Positions 22,446 to 33,054 of a stretch of 64,000 nucleotides of DNA are shown here, piece after piece. Each line of letters opens with the position of its first letter. Position 1 is the stretch's first letter. The position numbers were made by a program, and so were the translations under genes. The notes under the pieces are model-generated. The model was not told the DNA's origin, searched no databases, and saw only the letters and a list, made by a program, of their open reading frames with translations. The stretch comes from Peronospora farinosa (Eukaryota; Oomycota; Peronosporomycetes; Peronosporales; Peronosporaceae): assembly GCA_947646735.1 (NCBI GenBank), contig CANTFK010000994.1, forward strand, positions 930,001 through 994,000, read 5' to 3'.

Positions 22446-25180
22446 ACATATCCTTATTGAGGTAGTCAATGGAACGAACATCAAACCTCACGGTTGTTCA
22501 AAGTACGCACAATCATGATGTCACCGAGGCATCATGAGTTTAAGACTCTTCATGACCTCCTTGAAGAAGGTCTTGAAGCGTTAGTGATACCGACTTTATG
22601 GGACACGATGAGCCCAAACTAGCACACATGTGTGTGAAGACGACTCTCGTCGTGCACCAAATCCGTTCCTTGAACGTGGTGCCGCGGAATTGCTAACTGT
22701 TACGCTTTCCGCTCGATATAGCGTCAACCACGACTATTACGAACCCGCTTGATGAGCAACAACAGCAGCTAGCGCAAGAGGAGGAAAGCTCCTTGCACCG
22801 GTAGAGGAGTATAATTACACGCCAAGGCCAAGGATACTATGTCTTTACGCCACCCACCGTGGAAGAGAATATGAATCAAACGGTTGGACACGCGATGGTG
22901 GGGGGTGGTCCAGCGGACCTGAGGCCATTATGCTTGAAGACATCGCAACGCGAACGTCTCTACGCGAAAGGTATCTCGAACCATACATTACCACGCAGAG
23001 CCGATATAAAGGCACGGGCTGACGAAGAAAGCACGTGATGCATCGGTATCTGCTATGAAATTTCCATCCTCTTATTCGCAGGCGTTGAAGAGAATAACGA
23101 GTTTATCCGACGGGTGCATAGAGCACTGCGCTTGAGTAACATGGTGGCTTTTAGATCAAGTGCGGGCGTCGCGGATGTTCATCCCGAACGGAAGTTTCGC
23201 TATCAATATGCGAAGTTGAAGGCCAGAGGCCAGACTCGGTCGCCAACCCGACTACGTTATGCACCCGCTATTCCACACTTAAGTGCTTTGGCTACTCATG
23301 TAGCCGCGAGTTTACGCCAGGCCTTAGCCATGAGCTCTCTCGCTCCCACCGTTACTGGTGAGAAGGGTCATGGATCGCAAGTTAACCCTGACCGCAGCGC
23401 ATTAACTTCTTGTGTTAGCGCTACCAATATGTGGTTCTGTGCTTTGTAGGGAAAGTTTGCATATTGGCTTGCCGATTTAAGCCCTGTTACTGTTAAGAAA
23501 CAGGTGAACACGTTTTTCGCGACGTGATAAAACGTCTTACGACATGTGCGTGACGCAATGACTGATATCCAAGATAAGCAGAAGGAATATGCGGATGCTA
23601 AAGACAGAAGTTGTATTTCTTGTGATGAGGTCGAAGACCAAGTCTTAATAAATGCTAAAGACCTACCTACCAATGTAGTGTCTGCTGTCTTTAAGACAAA
23701 GTTGCGTCCGCGCTTCATCGTACCCTTTACGGTAGTGGCCAAGAAAGGCCTAGCGTATACGCTTAATCTGCCGCGCAAATTGCGTACACATCCCGCGTTA
23801 TACGTTGGCATGCTGAAACCATATCGGGATCCGTCCCAAATAGATGCTAAAGCGCTCGCGCCGAGTTCATCGGCATTGCCGCGGGGCGAATCATCTGCAC
23901 CAATAGGTCAAGTTGACCCTGCACTCGGGCTCGGCTCTCTTCCAGTGACTCAAGACGGGAGTTCATCGACTGCATATCCTCACGGAGAGACCGTACCTCT
24001 TGAAGAACTCGGCATGAGCTTGTGCCGATACGCCGGCCTCCTCCGGCTTTGCTTGATGGACAGGGGAACCTTCATTTCCATGTTACACGTCTGTTGCAGA
24101 AACGTCTCCGCCATGGTCAAAACCAGTATCTGGTGAAGTGGCGGGAATATCCCGAGTCGTGGAACTCATGGGAGTTCGAGATTTCCCTTCGGCAGGATTG
24201 CCCATACGCCGTGGACGTTTTTAAGCGTCGTGTGCAGGGTCACCCTGTTGGCGATGACGCTTCTCACCAGTAGTGGTGGGGGTAGGCGAGTTAGCGGCCT
24301 CTGCCTGTCGTGAACTCGCGGCTACATGAGTAGCCAAAGCACTTAAGTGTGGAATAGCGGGTGCATAACGTAGTCGGGTTGGCGACCGAGTCTGGCCTCT
24401 GGCCTTCAACTTCGCATATTGATAGCGAATCTTCCGTTCGGGATGAACATCCGCGACGCCCGCACTTGATCTAAAAGCCACCATGTTACTCAAGCGCAGT
24501 GCTCTATGCACCCGTCGGATAAACTCGTTATTCTCTTCAACGCCTGCGAATAAGAGGATGGAAATTTCATAGCAGATACCGATGCATCACGTGCTTTCTT
24601 CGTCAGCCCGTGCCTTTATATCGGCTCTGCGTGGTAATGTATGGTTCGAGATACCTTTCGCGTAGAGACGTTCGCGTTGCGATGTCTTCAAGCATAATGG
24701 CCTCAGGTCCGCTGGACCACCCCCTACCATCGCGTGTCCAACCGTTTGATTCATATTCTCTTCCACGGTGGGTGGCGTAAAGACATAGTATCCTTGGCCT
24801 TGGCGTGTAATTATACTCCTCTACCGGTGCAAGGAGCTTTCCTCCTCTTGCGCTAGCTGCTGTTGTTGCTCATCGAGCGGGTTCGTGATAGTCGTGGTTG
24901 ACGCTATATCGAGCGGAAAGCGTAACAGTTAGCAATTCCGCGGCACCACGTTCAAGGAACGGATTTGGTGCACGACGAGAGTCGTCTTCACACACATGTG
25001 TGCTAGTTTGGGCTCATCGTGTCCCATAAAGTCGGCATCACTACCGCTTCAAGACCTTCTTCAAGGAGGTCATGAAGAGCCTTAAGCTCATGATGCCTCG
25101 GTGACATCATGATTGTGCGTACTGTGAACAACCGTGAGGTTTGATGTTCGTTCCATTGACTACCTCAATGAGGGAGGATA
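22446..25180. mobile_element. Palindromic Ty3/gypsy remnant (inverted gag-side arms around a pol fragment)
   Basis: The segment 22446-about 23345 is the inverted repeat of about 24280-25180; coordinates sum to 47625-47626, with about one small indel. Both arms encode the same peptide start (HRALRLSNMVAFRSS) facing inward, likely gag-proximal sequence. The innermost 60-100 bp are more diverged. Between the arms is an integrase C-terminus and chromodomain on the + strand. No complete gag, protease or reverse transcriptase remains, so the element is dead. The structure suggests two copies inserted head-to-head or a fold-back rearrangement. Confidence 0.7.
23546..24273 (+). pseudogene. Ty3/gypsy polyprotein C-terminus: integrase tail and chromodomain
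   Basis: The first frame (23546-24136) has the conserved end of gypsy integrases: LRPRFIVPFTVV, then AYTLNLP and HPALYVGMLKPY. An overlapping frame (about 24022-24273) carries a chromodomain core, QYLVKWREYP, followed by SWNSWE. The two are joined by a frameshift. Chromodomains in this position target insertion to marked chromatin in chromoviruses. The upstream catalytic integrase and reverse transcriptase parts are absent. Confidence 0.75.
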
Positions 25181-26782
25181 TGTGGTCCAACGGCTCGTTG
25201 TTTTCGTTGTAAACAGTGACGTTTTGTGGGAACGTAAGTCTGGTGGAGCAAAGTGTAACGGGGTCACACGACCGTCTGATAGTTATATTATTCACGTAGC
25301 ACCACAGTTGACGATGGTGTCTTGGAACAATTTATGTCGCTAGGCGGAGGTAGACGCCGTTGCCGTAAAACTCGAAAATAGAAAGTAGACACGGAAGCTG
25401 AGGATCGATGTCATGTAAACTGAGTGACCATTTTCGAGATATTTCTTGTTATGACGACGTGTTGATGAATTGACGAGTAATCCTTACAGCGGGATCTATA
25501 CATCTTGCTATGGTCGTGATGTAGGCACATCAAAGTGCTCTGGAAGCCACACTGCACCAGAAACTGGCCCAAAAATTGGCTACTCGACAATGTAGGAGTT
25601 AGAGGCCAACAAGAAACGTCCTCAGGATTATCCTGGTGGACACATGGGAAATCATAACGTGCGTAAGGACTTTGCCAACAGCAAAATAGCTTGGTACGTG
25701 AAGAACTCGCCCGAGGCAAAGAGACTTTGGATCAGTGGTGTTAACGTCATGACGCTCGTGTATGACAAGGCGCACACATTTTGGAACAAGGACCTGCCAT
25801 CGGCTATTTTCTTCGGCAGCTTAACAAAGGGTAAGAAGAGATCGAAGGTGCTAACGTGGCCGGGTAGTCGTTCATGAAGGGCAAGATGAAGAAAAAGAGT
25901 TCACCAGTTTATTCTGGCATTCGTGCCGGGGCCGGATCACATGGGTACCAACCACTTTGGATTTCCAGTAGACCGGCTTCTCACTGTCATCTACGTTTGT
26001 AATCAGCCGGTTAGAAGTATACCGTATCGGACGCAAGCAGCTTGAACGAAGCTACGGCCAGAACGTTTATTGGTGTCGCGCTGCCGAAAATTGGGGCAGC
26101 GGAGAAGAATGAGTCGCTGCCTGGCGTGTCTCTGTTTCCGTCATCCAAAGTGGCAAAAAGTATCCACCGGGTGCATTGAAGGATCTTGTTACATGTCCTG
26201 TTCGTGATTGTGTTGCTAAGAGAAACACGATGTGCGTTATCGTGACCAAACATGACACGGAATTGGGGCGCTCGTTGGCTAAGAAGTATCGCCGTGACTC
26301 GTTCACCTTTTTGTCCAGCAAGTCTGATGCGCAAGACTTTCAAGCTTTGGCAAGGAGAATGCGGAGATGTTTGTCGTAAGGTACGGCCGCAATGGCTCTT
26401 GGATTGGAGTGCTTGAATATGATAGTGGTGTTGTATATACAATTTGCTATCACATGCAGCCCTGTCAGGCACAAACGATGAAAGCGCCATCTCAGGGATT
26501 CCGATAAGCTTGTTGATGGCTTGAGTCCGTTTATGATGCCGAGCGGAGATGTGGAGGCTTTTGTAGCGACGGTAGGCCGGTTATCAACCAGACACAAAGA
26601 GTTAAAGATGAGGAGTTGTATTGTCTGAAAGCTGGATAATAAAGCTATTGAAGCCGATACAACGAGCGTCTTGTCGGCGTTGAGCTCGACCACATGCAAT
26701 GTCTTATCAGCTTGATAGCAAAAGACACATTATCACTTACTGTTGTCGTTCCAGTCAAGATGCGCTTTACAAAGCAAACGCT
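25181..26782. other. Degenerate region, no intact gene
   Basis: This 1.6-kb stretch contains several broken open stretches on the + strand (for example 25644-25877 and pieces near 26050-26160, 26330-26490 and 26490-26700) that look like one decayed coding sequence with stops and frameshifts. I do not recognise the protein. An LTR-terminus-like motif lies at 25254. It borders the short end of the eIF2B-gamma-like gene. Confidence 0.4.
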
Positions 26783-27745
26783 CTAGCTAGAGATGGATCC
26801 CGAACGCTTAATGCGCAGTCGCGAGCCGACTTCCTCGTTCATGGCTCGGTATGCTGCGATCGTGTCCGCACGCTCGCAGTAGGCGTTCGTAGGCAACACG
26901 TAGGCAAAGCAGCGCACAAGGTCGTCGGGGTCATGTTTCGCTTCTGACAGCGACATGGACGCTGCCAGCTCCTGTGTACTAGTAGCCTTGTCCCTCACAC
27001 TCTCAGGTAAAGCATTTGCTCCACGAAATTGCCGACGTACGAGATGGGGTACGAGATCAGCCTTGATGCTGGCAATGTACTTCTTTTCTTGCAATAAGTC
27101 GAGCACCCAATGCGAAAACATATAAAAGTGTCCATCATAGAGATCCGTATGAAGTACGAGATTGCTCCGACGTTTCAGGAGACTCTTGGCCACGTACAAG
27201 TCTTCATTCATATGGACCGCTTGAGACACCAAGACAACCCGATTTTCTTCATCTCGTTGCCCCTCGGCCAGTACAATGCAATCCGTCATGTCTTTATCAC
27301 GACGAGGTTTCTCACCTTTACGAATTGGTGCCTCTTGTCGAAGTAACATCGTAACACTGGCATTGTTGATACGATGAAAATCTGCGACATTGTGCAGTAC
27401 CACATCCGTCACGAGGTCTCCAGCCAATACAATAAAGTCACACTTGATCTTGTCTGCTACTTCTCGTAAAGCATCAGCTGTTTCTGTATTATCCGCCACT
27501 TCACACAGTTCAACGTGGATTTTACCATCGAATTCACGTGTGACATAGTCCTGAATTGGGGGCAATAGATCCGGGACAGTAAGTACCAACACCTCGGTAA
27601 AACCAGAAGTCTCGAGGAGATGCAATTGATACCATAATAAAGTCTTGTCATTTGCTGGAAGAAGTGACTTGGGTGTCTCCTCTGTCAAAGGATATAGACG
27701 AATACCACGACCACCAGCCAAAATGATGGCTTGGAACTCGGCCAT
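26783..27745 (-). CDS. eIF2B gamma subunit-like nucleotidyltransferase, short
   Basis: The start at 27745 gives MAEFQAIILAGG, the nucleotidyltransferase signature (LAGG-x-G-x-R-LYPLT, then PKSLLP). Downstream, FIVLAGDLVTDV and a family-typical beta pattern match eIF2B-gamma, the guanine-nucleotide exchange subunit partnering epsilon in translation initiation control. The frame ends after about 320 residues. The family is usually about 450 and has a C-terminal left-handed beta-helix of hexapeptide repeats, which I cannot find here or in the adjacent 3' DNA. The 3' flank is degenerate repeat DNA. Options are a truncated gene, a missed intron leading to a distant exon, or a short paralogue. The nucleotidyltransferase assignment is firm; the subunit assignment is good. 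Confidence 0.75.
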   Translation of the reverse strand: MAEFQAIILAGGRGIRLYPLTEETPKSLLPANDKTLLWYQLHLLETSGFTEVLVLTVPDLLPPIQDYVTREFDGKIHVELCEVADNTETADALREVADKIKCDFIVLAGDLVTDVVLHNVADFHRINNASVTMLLRQEAPIRKGEKPRRDKDMTDCIVLAEGQRDEENRVVLVSQAVHMNEDLYVAKSLLKRRSNLVLHTDLYDGHFYMFSHWVLDLLQEKKYIASIKADLVPHLVRRQFRGANALPESVRDKATSTQELAASMSLSEAKHDPDDLVRCFAYVLPTNAYCERADTIAAYRAMNEEVGSRLRIKRSGSISS

Positions 27746-28252
27746 ATTCAATAATGACACGGTGATGATTGGTTTAGATTGAGCACGTTATCAGATATTA
27801 GAGGAACATTCACGTTTTGCCACCTTGCGTTGTCTTTTATCTTTTCAAAACGAATTAAATGACTGTACTAACAATTTATCAATTATGACAGCTTACCTCC
27901 GTTTCGTGATAAAGTTGCAGGCTAACGGAGCGCTAGTGACGAGAGAATTGCAAAGGACGAATTACTATTGAGAATCGGCATAAAGATGGAGAGAATGGAG
28001 TCTCTGGCTCCTCCGATGTGCAATGTACGCAAATGATGAAGTCATTGCTATCAATACAAAGAGATAAAAGTTTGCACCATCGACCCGAAGCTAACATTGG
28101 AAATGCCTACCTGCTTTCTTACCGTCATGATCAAAGCCATTGCAAAACTTGTATCGCCTGCCAAGAACTTCCAGTATGTCGGTAAAGGTTTTGTTCATGC
28201 TCGATGCCTCGACAAGCATATTCGCCACGTAAGTACATCGTCAGAATGGAGC
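27746..28252. other. Intergenic, no gene recognised
   Basis: About 500 bp lie between the nucleotidyltransferase start and the 3' end of the effector gene. There is one 61-codon frame without motifs. The left part should contain the promoter of the nucleotidyltransferase gene. Confidence 0.4.
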
Positions 28253-30120
28253 CTACGTATCCCTTTTTCGCTTTTGTCTTGAACTTTCCAGAGGAAACCG
28301 AAAAGTAGTTTTTTTCGTATAGTCCAAGTCACGTTTTAGTGCATTGGCCAAGTCACTATGCTTGTCGCCTGCCTTCTCCGCCAATTCTTTTATCTGATCC
28401 ATTGTATATACCGAGCGTAATGTCGGAAGAAGATTTACTTTCATATATCTCATCTTATTCCAAAACCTCACATAGTCTGCCAAAACAGCGACGCGAGAGA
28501 AATCGTAACCGGTCAGTTGTAGGTCTGGCGAAAGACCGAGCAGATTGCGGACATGAGCGGGCAAATAGTCGCTACTTAGCCAAAATTCTTTCAGCTCCTG
28601 TATTATTTGTGTTCTGGCGTCTTCCTGGTCCAACAGCAGCGCCTCTTCTATTTGCTTTCTCGTACTCACCGGGAATACTTGCTGCAAATTTTCCACACGC
28701 TTTATGACGTTTTTTTGGCGCATATCCCATGAAAATATCATTGCTACCAAAGTTTCTTCGTCAAACCCCACCTCCTTCAAAGCAGCAATCACAGTTGTCG
28801 GGTTTTTGGGGTGCTTGTTGTTGAAGTTGTTCAAGTATACAATCCACCTAAGCGCCTTCGTCCGTTCAAGAAAATCATCTCTTGCTTCGTCAAGATTTAA
28901 TAATCTAAGAACTGTAATGGGGCGTTTCCCCTGTTGCAGCCAAACTGCATCTTCTTTTTCGGACAACTTTGTTTTTTCAGCAATCTTTTTAATGGCCTCG
29001 GCCGAACTTTTGTCGGGTAAAGCGAGTTGAGCGGGTTCAGTGAGCGTAAAGTGAGAAGGCTCAGTGAGCGTGGAGTGAGAGGGCTCAGTGAGCGTGGAGT
29101 GAGAGGGCTCAGCGAGCGTGGGCAGAGAGGGCTCAGCGAGCGTGGGCAGAGAGGGCTCAGCGAGCGTAGGCTGAGAGGGTCCAGCGAGCGTGGGCTCAGA
29201 GGACTCAGCGAGCGTGGGCAAGAGGGCTCAGCGAGCGTAGGCTCAGAGGACTCAGCGAGCGTGGGCTCAGAGGACTCAGCGAGCGTGGGCTCAGAGGGCT
29301 CAGCGAGCGTAGGCTGAGAGGGTCCAGCGAGCGTGGGCAGAGAGGGCTCAGCGAGCGTAGGCTGAGAGGGTCCAGCGAGCGTGGGCTCAGAGGACTCAGC
29401 GAGCGTGGGCAGAGAGGGCTCAGCGAGCGTAGGCTCAGAGGACTCAGCGAGCGTGGGCTCAGAGGACTCAGCGAGCGTGGGCTCAGAGGGCTCAGCGAGC
29501 GTAGGCTGAGAGGGTCCAGCGAGCGTGGGCAGAGAGGGCTCAGCGAGCGTAGGCTGAGAGGGTCCAGCGAGCGTGGGCTCAGAGGACTCAGCGAGCGTGG
29601 GCAGAGAGGGCTCAGCGAGCGTAGGCTCAGAGGACTCAGCGAGCGTGGGCTCAGAGGACTCAGCGAGCGTGGGCTCAGAGGGCTCAGCGAGCGTAGGCTG
29701 AGAGGGTCCAGCGAGCGTGGGCTCAGAGGACTCAGCGAGCGCGGGGGGACCGTGTAAGACTTCTCTTAAAGTATCCACGTGGGCGTCCAAATCTTTTTGG
29801 CTTACCTTCTTCCCGTTATCTTCGTCAGCAAGCAACCACTCGTCAATCCGTTTCAAAATATTAGTGGAGTCTCCCTCCCCTGGTGATGGGGCACTTTCGA
29901 TCTTTTCCTTGAGCGAGCTCACTTCAGTAGCAATAACATTGTTGCCTCGCTCTTGTTTGTCGTCTTGTGTGGACCTGTGAGTTCTCAAGTGCTTAGTTCC
30001 TTGACCAAGTTGAAGTGCACGAGCTGACTTGGTGATGACATTAGGTGACCCGTCATGCGCACCAACAGCCACTAGATGGACAGCAACAACCGCACAGAAC
30101 TTGACGAGTTGATGACGCAT
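28253..30120 (-). pseudogene. Secreted WY-type effector with degenerate RXLR and long repeat array, frameshifted
   Basis: The product starts at the ATG at 30120 with a signal peptide (hydrophobic core about residues 5-20, ending AVGA). It then has a degenerate RXLR-like KHLR at about 43-46 and a dEER-like DDKQER at about 53-58. Next comes an array of 8-residue PTLAEPSE-like repeats, then a C-terminal part with W/Y spacing typical of WY folds (ALRWIVYLNNF, LKEFWLSSDY, VRFWNKMRY). This layout belongs to oomycete effectors delivered into host cells. A one-base loss at about 29220, inside the repeat array, puts the C-terminal part (28253-29221) in another frame. Otherwise the locus would be about 622 codons. 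No other break is seen, so either recent inactivation or an error in the repeats is possible. Confidence 0.75.
29040..29745. repeat. 24-bp coding tandem array with 192-bp higher-order period
   Basis: About 29 units of 24 bp (core CTCAGCGAGCGTRGGC) encode PTLAxxSx octapeptides of the effector. Unit variants recur in the same order every eight units: the same junction occurs at 29239, 29431 and 29623, a 192-bp period equal to 64 codons. The most C-terminal-encoding units (29040-29110) are more diverged (STLTEPSH-type), as expected for an array edge. Confidence 0.9.
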
Positions 30121-30239
30121 GGTTCCAAAGGCAAATAATTGGAAATGTGAAGTCGAGATCACTGCGTGCTGGGGACGAGTGCGAACTGACGACGAGGAGA
30201 TAATTCCCTCGAACTGCAGGAGATACTACACATTAAAGT

Positions 30240-31600
30240 CTGGTCCGTTTACTGCTGGATGGACATAGACGGCTAATAGCAAAAGAAGTTCAGATCGTCT
30301 ATTTACACGGTGTTAACTATGTGCAAGATCTCTGAAAAGTCCTGAGCCAGGATGTCAGCGTTGGTTGGCCCGGCGGTATATCGTGGTCGGCCACCGTCGA
30401 TGGGTGGACCTCTGAAGTCGCGCTCAAGCAACTCGATGCAAGCATAAAGCAAGGCACCATGTGTGGCTGACGCTATTTCTTGATGCTCCCTATTTGCGAT
30501 TGCTCAGAGCTGTCAAAGCCACAAAGCCCAAAAACTGGCGATGCTGCTAGGACGGTGAAGTTGTAAACGGCAGCATTCCTGTCGATCCAAATATGTGTTT
30601 GACAAATCTTCGCGAGGACGTACCATATTTGTGTTCAGACGCGTTTGGCTTTACCCACGTCATCCTAAAATCGGTCCGCTAGATTTGGTGCTCGGAACTC
30701 GGGTATGCTGTGCTCTCTCCGACTGGCACAGGCCCCCAGGAAGTTTTGGGTCAATTGACAGATGACTCGCTGCCCGGTCTAGTGACCAATAAGTTTATCC
30801 CAGAGCGCTGCGGCGCTAGGACATTCCCAAAACAGACAGACAATGATCTCCTCACTGCCGCTACAGGCCGGTGTCTTTCTGCAACTATTATTTTTGTTCT
30901 GTGCAGCGTGATACAGATTCAATTGTCTCGTCGCCATTTGATACCCTGTCCATACTTGATTTGGAGTGAGACCATCACTATGATCCCACACTTGCGTCAA
31001 CGTTTGCCGGAACGCAGCGCATTGCCATTCAATCGTCGTTGTCGATCGAGATAAGCGATCAACGAGAACCAAAAGATGACGGTCAAAAACTTTTTTGTAG
31101 AACCGGAAAGCTTGCTTACTTAAGGCCTTCGTGATAAAGTGATTTGACGTTGCATCCGCCACTGACTAAGGGAACCGATGAAGCTGCGGGTGCGCCTCGA
31201 ATAGCAGACCCCAAATTTGCATATTGTGACAAATAGCCTGTCGTTAAAAGGCGAACCGTCCGTGAGCTCCGTGAGTATAATATGGCAAAACCAGTGCACC
31301 CCATCATCAGCTTGGTGCAGAGTGACGGGCCTGGGTTAGCCCATGTTCGATCTCCGTCGAGTGGCCTCCAATAAAAGCTTCGCCGAGAAGTCTCCAGCAA
31401 GTAGTAGACTCTGCCTTGCTCTCGAAATGCACGTTTGGCCTCGTCTAGTCGACCATGAGGAGGATGACAACGACATGCGAGATTGCCGGCTTCTCTCCAT
31501 CGGCGGACACGAGAGCAATGCCATTACCGAGTACATGAAGCAAAAGCAAGTACAAAAGTGCACGTGAAGCCATTGAGAAACAACATACAGAGACACCTTT
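30240..31600 (-). mobile_element. LINE (non-LTR retrotransposon) 3' relic
   Basis: Reverse-strand translation near 30779-31162 ends in CLFWECPSAAALWDKLIG, the Cys/Trp motif found at the C-terminus of many non-LTR reverse transcriptases. Further downstream near 30540-30600 is IWIDRNA, another landmark of that region. Frames are broken by several stops and shifts, and no reverse transcriptase core is intact. Boundaries are approximate. Confidence 0.6.
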
Positions 31601-32343
31601 GATGTAAAATTATCGAGTAATACTGTAAAGAATCACTCAACTTTTCTCTTTTCGGTAAATGAATGACAGTCATAGGTACAAAGGTCAACTAGTTCATCCG
31701 ATTAGCTCTACGGTTTTACTAGTGTCGGTAGCAAGTGAGTCCTGGGGTGCGTTTTCCGTTGACTTTTCGATAGTGCGAGCGTAATAACGTCTTCATGAGT
31801 AAAGTAAAGGGCGTCAGAATGGTGAGCACGAAACGCGCGAAGAGCGATTCGCACAGCGTATGGTAGAGATTCTTAAATGATTGCAGCATGGTCGTTGTTC
31901 GTGACGGATAACGGTATGACGGAGAATGGATTACGGAGATAAGGTTTTACTATAATAACTGATATCGTAGTACTGATAATAGTGTAGTACTACTTCTGTA
32001 ATACTCATTGAAAAATATGGCATACTGTAGTATTAGATAATGTCTAATAAAGTATTACTGAAGAAGCGGCGAAAGTACTACGGGATTGGTGCGTATGTGC
32101 TCAGTGCATGCAAAATCAAAAAACGGTAGGGCATTTGCCAAATCAACAGAAAACACAAGACAATCGTGATGAAAAACGGCATTAGTACCTAAGCAATTAC
32201 AGATGATGAATGACCTCAAAAGTGTCTCAAAGGCTCGCTTGGCCTATTACAACAAGGTTAAGAGAATTCGTTCTTTCTTTTCGGGTCGACGGCACTTGAC
32301 GTCCATGGATCAATGAATGATCCCAATGCATATGCGTTTTTGT
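31601..32343. other. AT-rich intergenic, no gene recognised
   Basis: The region contains repeated TAGTACT / AGTACTA and TAATA motifs around 31950-32060 that could fold back, similar in style to the AT-rich LTR region near 21800. No frame is worth annotating. The right end is the 3' flank of the secreted-protein gene. Confidence 0.4.
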
Positions 32344-33054
32344 TTACGAACGTAGCTTGCGAGCACCCTTAGCAGCGCAACCACGGCCTGCGGTAGGTGG
32401 AGTGGAAGCATTCTCTTGAGTCGGAGATGCCTCGGACTTGGGAGTCTCGGGGGACTCTTCCTTCGTATTCGTTTCGGCCTGGGGAGTCTCGGTAGGCGAA
32501 GTGGAAGGATTCGCTTGAGCCGGAGATGTCTCGGACGGGGGAATCTCAGGGGTATTTCCCCCGGAGAGCTCACCCTTGGTGTTGGTTAAGTCAGTCGCCT
32601 CTTCCTTGGTGTTGGTAGTTTCAGAGGTCTCGGGGAGCTCACCCTTGGTGTTGGTTGGGTCAGTCTGCCCATTTCCCTTGCCGCTGTCTCCACCGTCGTC
32701 GCCACCAGTAGGACACACCGTTGGTTTTGATGGATCAAACGTGGTTAGTGGAAATTGAGGTGTGTCGCCCTTCTTCCACTTGCAGCACGGATCGCCCAAA
32801 ACAGCACCGCTTGTGATCTTTGGGTTTGCTTTATCAAACGGTGTGTTACACACCTCTTCCGTCCACATGTGACCAGCACCCCCAAAAGCAGTACCAAGCG
32901 CATTATTGGCATCGCCATCGTCATGTCCCAACTTCTTATCGCAAAGGTTCTCAGCGTTTGGAATGTCCTTACAGTATTTTTGCAAGGCTGAAGCCGAGTT
33001 TATCGTGGACGCCACGATTAGAGCGGAAAGAGTGAGAGTAGTGTACGTCTTCAT
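32344..33054 (-). CDS. Secreted Cys-containing protein with Pro/Thr/Glu-rich tail
   Basis: This is a 236-residue single-exon protein. Residues 1-23 are a clear signal peptide (hydrophobic, ending NSASA). The region of about 24-115 has seven cysteines including a CC pair (GDPCCKWKKG), suggesting a small disulphide-bonded extracellular fold. The region of about 120-215 is low-complexity and repetitive, with TNTKGELPETSE / TNTKEE and ETPxSEASPTQ units. It ends with a short basic tail (GCAAKGARKLRS). I do not recognise the family. A cell-wall-associated or apoplastic protein of an oomycete is plausible from the layout. No RXLR motif is seen after the signal peptide. Confidence 0.7.
   Translation of the reverse strand: MKTYTTLTLSALIVASTINSASALQKYCKDIPNAENLCDKKLGHDDGDANNALGTAFGGAGHMWTEEVCNTPFDKANPKITSGAVLGDPCCKWKKGDTPQFPLTTFDPSKPTVCPTGGDDGGDSGKGNGQTDPTNTKGELPETSETTNTKEEATDLTNTKGELSGGNTPEIPPSETSPAQANPSTSPTETPQAETNTKEESPETPKSEASPTQENASTPPTAGRGCAAKGARKLRS

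Noticed and set aside
29027..29317. Repetitive + strand frame (RGLSERGV repeats)
   Set aside because: It is the antisense reading of the effector's repeat array. The WY-like and signal-peptide regions fix the coding strand as reverse.
29040..29745. Regular short repeats resembling a CRISPR array
   Set aside because: The units are contiguous 24-bp coding repeats without unique spacers, inside a eukaryotic secreted-protein gene.
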